Positions 41,982 to 51,388 of a DNA stretch of 64,000 nucleotides are shown here, in pieces. The stretch comes from Lutibacter sp. (GTDB lineage Bacteria; Bacteroidota; Bacteroidia; Flavobacteriales; Flavobacteriaceae). The first letter of the stretch is position 1; each line of letters starts with the position of its first letter. The DNA lies in assembly GCF_013041805.1 (NCBI RefSeq), contig NZ_JABDRI010000055.1:1-64000 (forward strand), read 5' to 3'. The notes under the pieces are model-generated. The model saw only the letters and a list, made by a program, of their open reading frames with translations. It searched no databases and was not told the origin of the DNA. The translations under genes were made by a program, and so were the position numbers.

Positions 41982-43217
41982 TTATTGATTAATAACTCTA
42001 AATGTAGTTCTTCTGTTTGCTAAATGCTCTCTCTCAGTACAAGAAACACCATCAGAACATCTATTTGTTAATTTGTTTTCACCATAACCATTACCTGTTA
42101 ATTTTGAAGGGTTAATTCCTTTCGCAATTAAATAGTTTGTTACCGCTAAGGCTCTTCTTTCAGATAAATCTTGGTTACTTTCTTTAGTACCTCTTGAATC
42201 TGTATGAGACTCAATAGCTACAGCAACTCCAGTTTTTAAGATAGGTAATAAACGAGAATCGATAATTTTTTTAGCTGCGCTTGTTAAAGTAGCACTTCCT
42301 AAATTCCAGTTAATTGGTAAAGGACTGCTTTCAGTCAATTTACAATCTACTTCTTTCCAAGATGTTAATCCACCTTTTTCAACTAATATTTCTTTAACTA
42401 CAGTCTTATATTTAGCAGGTACGGTAACATTTTCTTCCCAGGCATCTTTTACTAAAACAGTTTTAGAAATAGTAGAATATTCAGCAGGAATATCAATAAC
42501 TCTTGTTGTTGGAGGAGTAACCATTACTGTTTTTTTAACAACTTTTGTTACTTCAGGAATATCAATTCTTCTAGTTGTTGGCTCTTTAGCTACAACAGTT
42601 TTTTTGTAAGACTTATCAAATCCAGGTACTGCCATTTTTTGTGTATAGGCATCAACATCTAGTTTTGTTTGTGGAATGGTAACAAACTCAGATGGGATTG
42701 GTTTGTAGCACCAATATCTACAGTCGTTAGGATCACTTGATTCACAATCAGGAGCTTTATCACTCATTTGCCATACGGCAGTAGCTGGTTTAATCTCAAT
42801 TGTCTCAGAGCCTGATTTAAAAGTTGCCGGAATAATACTTAATTTAGAGGCATCTTCTTTAGCTGTATAAGTTAAAGTTTCTGATCCAAAACTTCCTGGA
42901 ACAACTTCTAATTTATAACTAGCTTCTTTTACAGTTACTACAACATCTCTAGTTTCATAAACAGCAGGAACAAGTTCTAGACGTTGACTGGCTTCTTTTA
43001 TAAGGACCCTTTCAGAAACCGTTTTGTATACAGCAGGGTATGTTACAACTTTATTGTAAGCTGCATAAGTTTCAATAGTTACATCTTGGTTTTTCCAAAC
43101 GTCTGGAGTTTTACAACGTACGTAACATTTTCCTGGTTCTGGATTTTCAGGTAAGTCTTGCGAAAAGGCACTTACTCCAAAAATAAATACTGTAATTGAT
43201 AATAATAATTTTCTCAT
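41982..43217 (-). CDS. OmpA-family outer-membrane protein with about eight 23-residue repeats
   Basis: 411 residues. The signal peptide (1-20) is followed by a Cys pair (CYVRC, 31-35). Four tandem repeats of about 23 residues begin at Pro61, 84, 107 and 130 (pattern P-A-x-[YF]-...-V-x-V-K-E-A-...-[LV]). A Cys-rich insert has Cys158, 166 and 170, then four more repeats begin at Pro198, 221, 244 and 267. The C-terminal OmpA domain (about 300-411) has IESHTDSRG with Asp340 and LSERR with Arg355, the pair that grips diaminopimelate in peptidoglycan. A -7-like TAGATTTG (43267-43274, minus) precedes it. It probably links the outer membrane to the cell wall. Confidence 0.9.
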   Translation of the reverse strand: MRKLLLSITVFIFGVSAFSQDLPENPEPGKCYVRCKTPDVWKNQDVTIETYAAYNKVVTYPAVYKTVSERVLIKEASQRLELVPAVYETRDVVVTVKEASYKLEVVPGSFGSETLTYTAKEDASKLSIIPATFKSGSETIEIKPATAVWQMSDKAPDCESSDPNDCRYWCYKPIPSEFVTIPQTKLDVDAYTQKMAVPGFDKSYKKTVVAKEPTTRRIDIPEVTKVVKKTVMVTPPTTRVIDIPAEYSTISKTVLVKDAWEENVTVPAKYKTVVKEILVEKGGLTSWKEVDCKLTESSPLPINWNLGSATLTSAAKKIIDSRLLPILKTGVAVAIESHTDSRGTKESNQDLSERRALAVTNYLIAKGINPSKLTGNGYGENKLTNRCSDGVSCTEREHLANRRTTFRVINQ

Positions 43218-43312
43218 AATGATAATTTGAATTAATTTCTATTTACTCTATATCACTATGACACAACAAATCTAATGTAAGTCACATTTTAAAAATAAAA
43301 TGTTAAAATAAG

Positions 43313-44212
43313 TTATAAATTATTGTAGTATAAGCTTTTAACTATTCCGTCAGCTAATCCAATTTTTGGAACATAAATTTTATTTGCGCCTCCCCATTTC
43401 ATTGCATTTAAATATATTTTTGTTGCTGGTATAATAACGTCAGCTCTATCTGGATTTAAATCGAGTTTTGTAATACGATCTTCATAAGTCATTTCGCTTA
43501 AAAAATCCAACTGAGTGCTTATATAATTTATAGTAAGTGGCGTTCCCATTGGTTTGCTCGATAGTTTAAAAATCTTATTAATATTTCCACCAGATCCAAT
43601 AGCATATAGGTTTTTTAAGCCTTTTGTATTTTCTTTAATCCAATCCTCCATATTTCTCCAGACACTTGTAAATTTAGTTGTACTATTTAATAGGCGTACA
43701 GTACCAATTTTAAAAGATTTTGAGGTAATAATTTTACCTTTTGAAAATAACGTAATTTCTGTGCTTCCTCCACCAACATCAATGTATAAATATGAATTAT
43801 TAGGTTTTATAATATGACTTAAATCTGTTGAGAATATAATAGCAGCTTCTTTTTTCCCATTAATAATATGAATGTTAACTGAAGTTTTTTCAAAAATTTC
43901 AGAAATAAGAGCTGCATTGTTAGAAGCATCTCTCATTGCAGATGTTGCGCAAGCATAATATTTTTCTACTCCATGCACTTCCATAAGCAGTTTAAATGCT
44001 TTCATGGCTTTTAGCATTCTCAATTTATTTGCTTTTGAAATTTCTCCAGTTATAAAAGTATCAGCACCTAAACGAATAGGAACACGAACTAAAGCAGACT
44101 TTTTAAAACTTGGGATTGATTTTTCACCATCTCGCTCCGTAATTACATTTGCAACTAATAAGCGCACAGCATTTGAGCCAATATCAATTCCAGCAAGTTT
44201 TTCAATTTTCAA
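43313..44212 (-). CDS. Ppx/GppA phosphatase family protein
   Basis: 299 residues, the short one-domain-pair form of exopolyphosphatase / pppGpp phosphatase. The ASKHA fold is visible: AGIDIGSNAVRLLVA (first phosphate loop, 8-22), AMRDASNNAALISEI, YIDVGGGSTEITLF (second phosphate loop) and AIGSGGNI. Family members hydrolyse polyphosphate or pppGpp. The long C-terminal HD domain of E. coli Ppx is absent. It is the last gene of a four-gene minus-strand series with the symporter, pdxH and the SixA-like gene (7 bp after the latter). Confidence 0.9.
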   Translation of the reverse strand: MKIEKLAGIDIGSNAVRLLVANVITERDGEKSIPSFKKSALVRVPIRLGADTFITGEISKANKLRMLKAMKAFKLLMEVHGVEKYYACATSAMRDASNNAALISEIFEKTSVNIHIINGKKEAAIIFSTDLSHIIKPNNSYLYIDVGGGSTEITLFSKGKIITSKSFKIGTVRLLNSTTKFTSVWRNMEDWIKENTKGLKNLYAIGSGGNINKIFKLSSKPMGTPLTINYISTQLDFLSEMTYEDRITKLDLNPDRADVIIPATKIYLNAMKWGGANKIYVPKIGLADGIVKSLYYNNL

Positions 44213-44219
44213 AATAAAA

Positions 44220-44708
44220 CTATTTATAGGTTTTTGGAAATTCCGTTAAAAAGGTTTCTCCAGCTTTAACGTTTTTCCAGTGGTTAGTATTAAATTTTAT
44301 TCCAATAACACCACAAGTAGGCACGTGATCTAAATTTTTACTTCCAAATTTATTTACAAAATCGCTAATGCCATGGTCATGACTAAATATTATGGCAGAA
44401 TCAAAACCATCATCTAAAGCTTTTACGGTTTTAATTAAATAGCCATCGCTAAAGCTGTACAACGATTTACTTATTTTAAGGTTTGCTAAAGGATAATTAA
44501 AAGTGTAGCTAAAAATCATTGCAGTGTGCAATGCTCTGTTTGCACAACTTGATACAAAAACATCTGGGCTGGCTATTTTTTTTTCAAGGACGCTAGAAAT
44601 TAAATAGGCATCATTAATTCCTCTTTTTTTCAAAGGACGATCAATATCTTTGATGTTTTCGTATTCCCAAGAAGATTTTGCATGTCTTACAATGTAAAGT
44701 GTTTTCAT
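44220..44708 (-). CDS. SixA-like histidine phosphatase
   Basis: 162 residues. The N-terminal YIVRHAKSSW carries the RHG-type catalytic His (residue 8). The second catalytic His is in IIFSHDHGISD, and SSCANRALHTA is the conserved Arg segment. SixA-type phosphatases dephosphorylate phospho-His domains or small molecules; the target here is unknown. It sits between pdxH and the Ppx-like gene with short gaps (29 and 7 bp). Confidence 0.9.
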   Translation of the reverse strand: MKTLYIVRHAKSSWEYENIKDIDRPLKKRGINDAYLISSVLEKKIASPDVFVSSCANRALHTAMIFSYTFNYPLANLKISKSLYSFSDGYLIKTVKALDDGFDSAIIFSHDHGISDFVNKFGSKNLDHVPTCGVIGIKFNTNHWKNVKAGETFLTEFPKTYK

Positions 44709-44737
44709 TTGGTTTGGTTGAAGTTCAAATATAAAAA

Positions 44738-45388
44738 TTATGGAGCTAATCTTTCAATTTTCCAATCATAATTTTCTTGCAATGTGTACTTAATTCTATC
44801 GTGCATTCTATTTGGACGTCCTTGCCAGAATTCTATACTCATTGGTTTTACAATATAACCACCCCAATTTTTTGGTCGAGGGATTTCTTGATCTTTAAAT
44901 TTTTCTTCATAATTAGCTAAACGATTGTCTAAAAATTCTCTAGATGGAACTACTTCACTTTGATTAGATGCCCAAGCACCTAATTTACTTCCGTCAGGTC
45001 TTGACTCGAAATACCCATCCGATAAATTTTCTGAAATTTTTTCAGCACTTCCTTTAATAATAACCTGACGTTCAATGTTATGCCAAAAAAAAGACAAACA
45101 AACATTTGGGTTTTTCGCTATTGCTTTTCCTTTGTTGCTATCATAATTAGTATAAAAAATAAAACCTTCCCACGTATATTTTTTTAAAAGAACAACTCTA
45201 TTTTGAGGAATACTGTTGGAGTCTATAGTAGAAATTGTCATTGCGTTAGCCTCAATATCACCTCCAAATTCTTCAACTTCAAAAAACCATTTTTGAAATA
45301 ATTCCATTGGGTTTTCTGGTACTTCATTTTTTGAAAGTTCACTTTTCTTATAAACTTTTCGATAATTGCTTAAATCGTTAACATTCAT
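44738..45388 (-). CDS. pdxH: Pyridoxamine 5'-phosphate oxidase
   Basis: 216 residues, the usual PdxH length. It oxidises pyridoxamine/pyridoxine 5'-phosphate to PLP using FMN and O2. NRVVLLKKY and FYTNYDSNKGKAI bind FMN, and SRPDGSKLGAWASNQSE and the C-terminal EFWQGRPNRMHDRIKY followed by W-x-I-E-R-L-A-P are diagnostic. It is 16 bp downstream of a sodium:solute symporter gene. PLP supply would be needed by HemL encoded further along, although no direct link is evident. Confidence 0.96.
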   Translation of the reverse strand: MNVNDLSNYRKVYKKSELSKNEVPENPMELFQKWFFEVEEFGGDIEANAMTISTIDSNSIPQNRVVLLKKYTWEGFIFYTNYDSNKGKAIAKNPNVCLSFFWHNIERQVIIKGSAEKISENLSDGYFESRPDGSKLGAWASNQSEVVPSREFLDNRLANYEEKFKDQEIPRPKNWGGYIVKPMSIEFWQGRPNRMHDRIKYTLQENYDWKIERLAP

Positions 45389-45404
45389 ATGGTAAAAATA
45401 ATAA

Positions 45405-46868
45405 TTATTTGATTGGTTTTCTAATTAAATAAAGTCCAAAAAACGTGAATAATCCGTTTATTATAATTAGCTCATAACCAAATGTATATCCGTTAAAAAT
45501 TAGAGAAGAATAGCTGTTTAAAGCGTAACTTAAGCTTACAGATAGGATTGCTATAATCCAAACGTATTGATCTTTAATTATATATTTTGTAAAAATACCG
45601 AAAGTAAATAAACCTAAGAGCGGTCCGTATGTATAGGAAACCACCTGCAATAAACTGCTAATTACGTTATCGGCTAATACATATTTAAATGCTATAACAA
45701 CAAATACTAATACTATTGAGATTACTATATGTACCTTCTTTCTAATTCTTTTTTGTTGTGATTTTTCTTTTTCCTCAATAGCTAAAAAATCAACACAGTA
45801 AGAGGTTGTCACTGAGGTTAAGGCACTATCAGCGCTAGAATATGCTGCTGCAATTAATCCTAAAATAAAAAAGACTGCTATAATAATGCCTAAATTGCTA
45901 TTTAATGCAATTTCAGGAAATAATAGATCTGTTTTAACAGCGCCATCAATTTTAGGTATTGAAATACCAAATTTTTCAGCGTAAATAAATAATAATGCTC
46001 CTAAAGTTAAAAAGATGAAATTTACAATTATAAGAACAAAGCCCAATGAAATCACGTTCCATTGTGATTCTTTTGGGTTTTTACAAGTTAGGTTTTTTTG
46101 CATCATGTCTTGGTCTAAACCCGTCATGGCAATGGCAATAAACATTCCGCCTAAAAATGATTTAATCACATGTTTTTTATCGTTAAAGTCTTCTGAAAAT
46201 ATAATTTGACTGTATTTGGTGAACTCTTTTGAGTTGATCATATCTAAAATTGACCAATCTAGTTTGTTAAGAATAATGAAGATAGCTGCAAAAACTGCAA
46301 TAAGCATAAAAGTTGTTTGAAAAGTATCAGTCCAAACTATTGTTTTTATTCCTCCTTTAAATGTGTAAACCCATATCAATAAAATGGAAAGAATAACCGT
46401 AAATTCAAACGGTATATTCCAAGCGTCAAAAACATAATATTGTAATACTGAAACAACTAAAAATAACCGAAATGAAGCGACTAAACTTCTAGAAACAATA
46501 AAGAAAAAAGCACCTGTTTTGTGCGAAGTTGAACCAAAGCGGTGCTTCAAAAACTCATAAATAGAAGTAATTTTGAGTTTATAATACATCGGAATTAAAA
46601 GCAGACCAATAACGATATAGCCAAATAAATAACCAATTACAATTTGCATATATCTAAACTGAGAACTTTGTACCCATCCAGGAACAGAAATAAATGTGAC
46701 GCCAGAGAGAGAAGCGCCAATCATTCCAAATGCAACAACATACCAAGTTGATTTTTTATTTGCCTTAAAAAATGTTTCGTTACTATCATTTTTCCCTGTG
46801 AAATAAGCAATTATTAAAAGTATACTAAAATATATAGCGATTAGAGAAAGAATAAACAGTGGTTTCAT
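45405..46868 (-). CDS. Sodium:solute symporter family transporter
   Basis: 487 residues with about 13 transmembrane helices in the SSS/LeuT-fold pattern: ATG at 46868, TM1 at residues 3-22. [19 protein letters not shown] (sodium site region), [29 protein letters not shown] and [20 protein letters not shown] (second sodium-binding Ser/Thr) are typical. It imports a solute, such as a sugar, amino acid or carboxylate, with Na+; specificity is not predictable. It is the first gene of the minus-strand set followed by pdxH. Confidence 0.92.
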   Translation of the reverse strand: MKPLFILSLIAIYFSILLIIAYFTGKNDSNETFFKANKKSTWYVVAFGMIGASLSGVTFISVPGWVQSSQFRYMQIVIGYLFGYIVIGLLLIPMYYKLKITSIYEFLKHRFGSTSHKTGAFFFIVSRSLVASFRLFLVVSVLQYYVFDAWNIPFEFTVILSILLIWVYTFKGGIKTIVWTDTFQTTFMLIAVFAAIFIILNKLDWSILDMINSKEFTKYSQIIFSEDFNDKKHVIKSFLGGMFIAIAMTGLDQDMMQKNLTCKNPKESQWNVISLGFVLIIVNFIFLTLGALLFIYAEKFGISIPKIDGAVKTDLLFPEIALNSNLGIIIAVFFILGLIAAAYSSADSALTSVTTSYCVDFLAIEEKEKSQQKRIRKKVHIVISIVLVFVVIAFKYVLADNVISSLLQVVSYTYGPLLGLFTFGIFTKYIIKDQYVWIIAILSVSLSYALNSYSSLIFNGYTFGYELIIINGLFTFFGLYLIRKPIK

Positions 46869-46908
46869 TAACGAATATTTGTAACAAGTAACAAAGAAAC
46901 TAAAATTA

Positions 46909-46939
46909 TTGAGAATATCATTTCCTAATTGTACATTTG
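46909..46939 (+). promoter_or_regulatory. Promoter of recR, probably leaderless
   Basis: TTG (46909-46911), 20 bp spacer, TACATTTG (46932-46939), a full Bacteroidota consensus match. The recR ATG starts only 5 bp after the -7 box, so the transcript probably begins at or next to the start codon. Confidence 0.65.
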
Positions 46940-46943
46940 CGAA

Positions 46944-47555
46944 ATGAATTTTTCGTCAAAACTTTTGGAAAACGCAGTGAATGAGGTATCTCAATTACCA
47001 GGGATTGGTAAGAGAACTGCTCTTCGATTAGTACTTCATTTGTTAAAGCAACCAAAAACTCAAACACATCAATTATCTAATGCACTTATTAATTTAGTAG
47101 ATGAAATAAAGTTGTGTGAAAAATGTCATAATATTTCAGATGTGAAGGTTTGTGAAATTTGTGCAAACCCTTCAAGAAATGAAGAGATAATTTGTGTTGT
47201 TGAAGATGTTCGTGATGTTATGGCAATTGAAAATACAGCTCAATTTAAAGGATTATATCATGTGTTAGGTGGTAAAATTTCACCTATTGAAGGAATTGGA
47301 CCGCAAAATTTAACTATTGATAGTTTGATAGCAAAAGTGAAAGAAGGAGCTATTAAAGAAATTATTTTCGCTTTAAGTTCTACTATAGAAGGCGATACAA
47401 CAAACTTTTATATTTTTAAACAACTAGAGTCGTTAAATATTAAAACTTCAACTATTGCACGTGGAATTGCAGTTGGAGATGAGTTAGAATATGCTGATGA
47501 AATTACTTTAGGAAGAAGTATTGTAAATAGAATCCCATTTGAAACTTCTCTGTAA
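46944..47555 (+). CDS. recR: Recombination protein RecR
   Basis: 203 residues from the ATG at 46944, the normal RecR length. A TTG five codons upstream lies inside the promoter and is rejected. RecR, with RecF and RecO, loads RecA at gaps. [20 protein letters not shown] is the helix-hairpin-helix. The zinc finger is C-EKC ... CEIC. The Toprim domain starts [14 protein letters not shown] and continues through [16 protein letters not shown]. Five bp separate it from the glycosyltransferase gene. Confidence 0.96.
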   Translation: MNFSSKLLENAVNEVSQLPGIGKRTALRLVLHLLKQPKTQTHQLSNALINLVDEIKLCEKCHNISDVKVCEICANPSRNEEIICVVEDVRDVMAIENTAQFKGLYHVLGGKISPIEGIGPQNLTIDSLIAKVKEGAIKEIIFALSSTIEGDTTNFYIFKQLESLNIKTSTIARGIAVGDELEYADEITLGRSIVNRIPFETSL

Positions 47556-47560
47556 TATAA

Positions 47561-48715
47561 ATGGATATATCAGTAATAATTGTAAATTATAATGTTCAAT
47601 ATTTTTTAGAGCAATGCATTTTAAGTGTAAATGCTGCTTCAAGAAACTTAAGTGTTGAAATTATAGTAGTAGATAATAGTTCTACAGATGCTAGCTGTTC
47701 TTTATTGCAAAGAAAATATCCAGAAGTTGTACTTATAAAAAACACTAAAAATGTCGGATTTTCAAAAGCGAACAATCAAGGTGTTGCCAAGGCGAGTGGT
47801 GAATATATTTTAATTTTAAATCCAGATACTGTTATCCCTGAAGATACCTTCACTCAAATTTTGAAATTTTCAAAAAGTAAACAAAATATGGGTGCGTTAG
47901 GTGTAAAATTAATAGATGGATCTGGAGTTTATTTGCCTGAGAGTAAAAGAGGAATTCCAACACCAATGGTTGCGTTTAATAAATTGTTTGGAGTTTCGAG
48001 TAAAAGAACTGGAAAATATTACGCCACTCATTTAGCAGAAGATGAAACTGGAATAGTTGATATTCTTGTGGGTGCATTTATGTTTTTAAAAAGAAGTGTT
48101 TATAATGAAGTAAAAGGTTTTGACGAAGCTTATTTTATGTATGGAGAGGATATTGATCTCAGTTATAAAATTTTGAATAAAGGGTATCAAAACTATTATT
48201 TTGCTGAAGTACAAGTAATTCATTATAAAGGAGAGAGTACCGAAAAAGATGTAAAACACTTAAAATATTTTCATAAAGCAATGAAAATATTTTACAAGAA
48301 GTATTTTAAATTAAACCTTATTTATGATTTTGTAATGAGTTTTGGAATTGAATTTTGGTTTTGGTTGAAGTTTTTTAGAGTTCTTCAAATTAGGCAAAAT
48401 TTAAAACAGAGTTTTAATGTATTGTATATAGGTCAAAATAAGTTGTTTGAAAATTACTTAGCAAAAAACCATATAGCAGTGAGTAGTAATTCATCTTCAG
48501 ATATTATTCAAATAAAACAATTAATTAAAGCTAGTCTTATTGATACTATTATTTTTGATAATGAAATCCTTTCATATAAGCAAATTATAGCTCTTTTTCA
48601 AGATTTGAAAAATGAAAGATTAGTTTTTAAAATTAAACCAAGAACAACGAATTTCTTAATAGGAAGCCAAAACTCTTCAAAATCTGGTCAAATAGAATTA
48701 GTTGAAACAAGTTAA
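47561..48715 (+). CDS. Family 2 glycosyltransferase with C-terminal extension
   Basis: 384 residues. The GT2 domain (about 1-240) has VSVIIVNYNV-like start, IIVVDNSSTD, NVGFSKANNQG, the DxD-like LNPDT and the acceptor-site GAFMFLKRSVYNEVKGFDE...GEDIDLSYK. A helical membrane-associated segment (about 255-285) precedes a C-terminal domain of about 90 residues without a recognised match. It probably adds a sugar to an envelope glycan at the membrane. It follows recR by 5 bp and its stop overlaps the convergent acyl-CoA synthetase stop by 4 bp. Confidence 0.9.
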   Translation: MDISVIIVNYNVQYFLEQCILSVNAASRNLSVEIIVVDNSSTDASCSLLQRKYPEVVLIKNTKNVGFSKANNQGVAKASGEYILILNPDTVIPEDTFTQILKFSKSKQNMGALGVKLIDGSGVYLPESKRGIPTPMVAFNKLFGVSSKRTGKYYATHLAEDETGIVDILVGAFMFLKRSVYNEVKGFDEAYFMYGEDIDLSYKILNKGYQNYYFAEVQVIHYKGESTEKDVKHLKYFHKAMKIFYKKYFKLNLIYDFVMSFGIEFWFWLKFFRVLQIRQNLKQSFNVLYIGQNKLFENYLAKNHIAVSSNSSSDIIQIKQLIKASLIDTIIFDNEILSYKQIIALFQDLKNERLVFKIKPRTTNFLIGSQNSSKSGQIELVETS

Positions 48716-50772
48716 TTCTTTTGAATTCTTACTCGTGCATCTACAGCTAAAATTTCTTTTGAATTTCCTAAAAGCGGATTTAAATCTAATTCAATAATTT
48801 CCGGAGCAAAAGTAACTAAGTTGGAAATTTTTGTTACAATTTCAGCAAATAAACTTTCATTTACACCTTCCTGATTTCTTACTCCTTGAATAATTTTATA
48901 CGATTTTAAATTTCGAATCATTTCGAGAGCTTCATTTTGTGAAACTGGCGCTAAAGATGTGTTTACATCATTTAAAACTTCAATATAAATACCGCCCAAA
49001 CCACATAATACTAAATGCCCAAAATCACCCTCTCTTTTTGCGCCAATAAATAATTCAATTCCCTTTTTCATAGGCTGAAGTAAAACAGAAGTAGCTCCTT
49101 TAACTTGCATTATTTTTTCAAAGGATTCATATAATTTTTCTTTTGATGAAATGTTTAGAATAATACCTCCAACATCACTTTTATGCACAGGTCCAACAAC
49201 TTTTATCACTAATGGAAATCCAAGAGTTTTAGATGCTGTTAGGCATTCTTCTTTTGTGTTGCAAACCATTTCACTAACTATAGGAATTTCTGCTGCAACT
49301 AATAATTCTTTAACTTGTTGAGGGTGCAAATAACCATTTGAATTGTTATTAATAATACTTCTAATTTTAGCCCTATCAACTTCAAAGGTCTTTTTTATGG
49401 CAGTTGTTGGTTTTGTAGTATTATAGATTTTAGTTAATGCATTCCCAAATAAAACTTCATCAGGGAAATTAATATTTCCTTTTGAAATGAAATAATCTAT
49501 TTCCTTTTTTACGTTTACTACGGAAGGTAAAATTGGAAATATGGGTTTGCTACACGTTTGCATTTTATTGTGAAGTACATCATAAACATCATAAACTTCA
49601 AATAAACCAGGGCTTCCAAAAATAACAACCATAGCATCTATATTGGTGAATTCTTGTTCACAATAATCAATAATAGTTTCAAGTTGTTCAGCAGTTCCTG
49701 TCGCTAAAAAATCAATAGGATTAGAAACCGAAGAACCTGGATATAGTTTAGTTAATAATTCTTCACTTTCTTGATTTTTTATTTCAGGTACGTTCAGACC
49801 GTTCTTAGACAAAGCATCTGTTAACATGACTGCTGGTCCTCCAGCATGTGTAATAATTGCTATATTTTTTCCCTTTAATTCAGGATGCATAAAAATAGAA
49901 GCAACTGTAATTAATTCATTTTTACCATAACAACGTATAATTCCTGCTTTTTTAAACAATGCATCAACAGCTACGTCTGAATTTGCTAAGGCGCCAGTAT
50001 GTGAACTCGCTGCACGACTTCCTTCATCAGAACTTCCAGCTTTTATAGCCGCTATTTTACAACCTTTATTGATTAAAGAAGCGGCATGCTTTAATAGTTT
50101 TTGTGGATTTTCAATACTTTCTATGTACAATAATTTTACTTTTGAACTTGTTTTAGAATCAAAAGTTTTATCAAAATGCTCTAGAACATCTTCAACACCA
50201 ATTAGAGCTGAATTTCCTACAGAATAAACGCTTGAAAATGTGAGTCCAGTTGACATGGCAGCTTCCATAATAAAAACTGCAGTAGCGCCTGAGCCAGAAA
50301 TAAAATCAACTCCTTTTGGATTTAATTTAGGAATTGGAGTGGTAAACACACCCGCATAATTCGTATTGATTAATCCAATATTATTTGGGCCTAATAGAGT
50401 ACCGCCAACTGCATTAATTTCATCAACAATTTGTTGTTCTATTAATGCTCCAGCTTCATCTTTTTCACTAAAACCGGCTGAAAAAATAATAAATCCTTTC
50501 GTGTTTTTTTGTTGAGTTAAAATTATAATAGTCTCTAATGTAAATTTAGCTGAAATAGCAATAATAGCTAGATCCACATTAGGAATGTCAATAATATTTT
50601 GATAACATTTTACTCCCTGTACTTCCGTTTCTTTTGGGTTTACAGCAATTAATTGTCCTTTAAAATTATGATCTATTAAATTTTTGAGAACATTACCTCC
50701 CGGAGTATGCACATTATTTGAAGCGCCAACAACAACTATGTTTTTGGGGTTAAGTAGGTTTTTGTGTAGCAT
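48712..50772 (-). CDS. ADP-forming acyl-CoA synthetase, fused alpha-beta (ACD)
   Basis: 686 residues. The N-terminal CoA-binding domain (about 1-130: VVGASNNVHTPGGNVLKNL) and succinyl-CoA-ligase-like domain carry SSHTGALANSD (candidate catalytic His) and ITHAGGPAVML. The C-terminal ATP-grasp domain (about 470-686) has GFPLVIKVVGPVHKSDVGG and ends with ELDLNPLL. The family forms acid and ATP from acyl-CoA, ADP and phosphate. Directly upstream are iorB (19 bp) and iorA, so the likely acyl-CoA is an aryl- or other 2-oxoacid-derived thioester, giving substrate-level ATP (inference from neighbours). Confidence 0.9.
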   Translation of the reverse strand: MLHKNLLNPKNIVVVGASNNVHTPGGNVLKNLIDHNFKGQLIAVNPKETEVQGVKCYQNIIDIPNVDLAIIAISAKFTLETIIILTQQKNTKGFIIFSAGFSEKDEAGALIEQQIVDEINAVGGTLLGPNNIGLINTNYAGVFTTPIPKLNPKGVDFISGSGATAVFIMEAAMSTGLTFSSVYSVGNSALIGVEDVLEHFDKTFDSKTSSKVKLLYIESIENPQKLLKHAASLINKGCKIAAIKAGSSDEGSRAASSHTGALANSDVAVDALFKKAGIIRCYGKNELITVASIFMHPELKGKNIAIITHAGGPAVMLTDALSKNGLNVPEIKNQESEELLTKLYPGSSVSNPIDFLATGTAEQLETIIDYCEQEFTNIDAMVVIFGSPGLFEVYDVYDVLHNKMQTCSKPIFPILPSVVNVKKEIDYFISKGNINFPDEVLFGNALTKIYNTTKPTTAIKKTFEVDRAKIRSIINNNSNGYLHPQQVKELLVAAEIPIVSEMVCNTKEECLTASKTLGFPLVIKVVGPVHKSDVGGIILNISSKEKLYESFEKIMQVKGATSVLLQPMKKGIELFIGAKREGDFGHLVLCGLGGIYIEVLNDVNTSLAPVSQNEALEMIRNLKSYKIIQGVRNQEGVNESLFAEIVTKISNLVTFAPEIIELDLNPLLGNSKEILAVDARVRIQKN

Positions 50773-50791
50773 TTATAAATATGTAATTTTA

Positions 50792-51373
50792 TTAAATAGT
50801 TGCAGTTGCAATTTCTTTCCCTTTATGATATGCTTCAATGTTTTTGAGAACAACTTTTTCACCTTTTCGTTCAAAAAGGGTTTTAATAGCTTGTTGCAGG
50901 CTTTCATCACTTAAAGGCAGTTGTGACGAAGCTGCACCTAACAAGACAATATTTGTTGCTCTTGAATTACCTAATTCTTTTGCTATTTTTTTTGCATCTA
51001 CTAAGATTGTATTTGAGTGCGATTTTATTTCACTATACAATTCTTCTAGCTCAGGATAATCTGTAATATTATTAAATGGATTGGAGTCTGTAACAAGCAA
51101 CCCGTCTTTCTTTAGAAATGGTAAATAGCGTAATAATTCCATAGGTTCAACAGAAATTATCATATCTGCTTTTCCTAAAGGGATTAGATCTGAATAAATT
51201 TCAGTATCTGAAATTCGCACATGAGATTGCACCGCACCGCCGCGTTGACTCATTCCATGAACTTCAGATTGTTTGATGTTTAAGTTTGATGCTAGCGCAG
51301 CTGTGTCTAAAACTGCAGCAATTGTTAAAATTCCTTGTCCACCAACTCCAGCTAATATTATGTTTATTTTCAT
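50792..51373 (-). CDS. iorB: Indolepyruvate ferredoxin oxidoreductase beta subunit
   Basis: 193 residues, the POR gamma-type domain. The N-terminal LAGVGGQGILTIAAVL is the family signature, followed by SEVHGMSQRGGAVQSHVR. With IorA it oxidatively decarboxylates aryl pyruvates to aryl-CoA with ferredoxin as acceptor. It lies 15 bp after iorA and 19 bp before the acyl-CoA synthetase on the minus strand, so all three should be co-expressed. Confidence 0.93.
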   Translation of the reverse strand: MKINIILAGVGGQGILTIAAVLDTAALASNLNIKQSEVHGMSQRGGAVQSHVRISDTEIYSDLIPLGKADMIISVEPMELLRYLPFLKKDGLLVTDSNPFNNITDYPELEELYSEIKSHSNTILVDAKKIAKELGNSRATNIVLLGAASSQLPLSDESLQQAIKTLFERKGEKVVLKNIEAYHKGKEIATATI

Positions 51374-51388
51374 TTTAATTGTTTAAAA

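Noticed and set aside
46929-46943. TTG start of recR five codons upstream
   Set aside because: It lies within the spacer and -7 box of a consensus promoter; ATG 46944 gives the standard RecR N-terminus.
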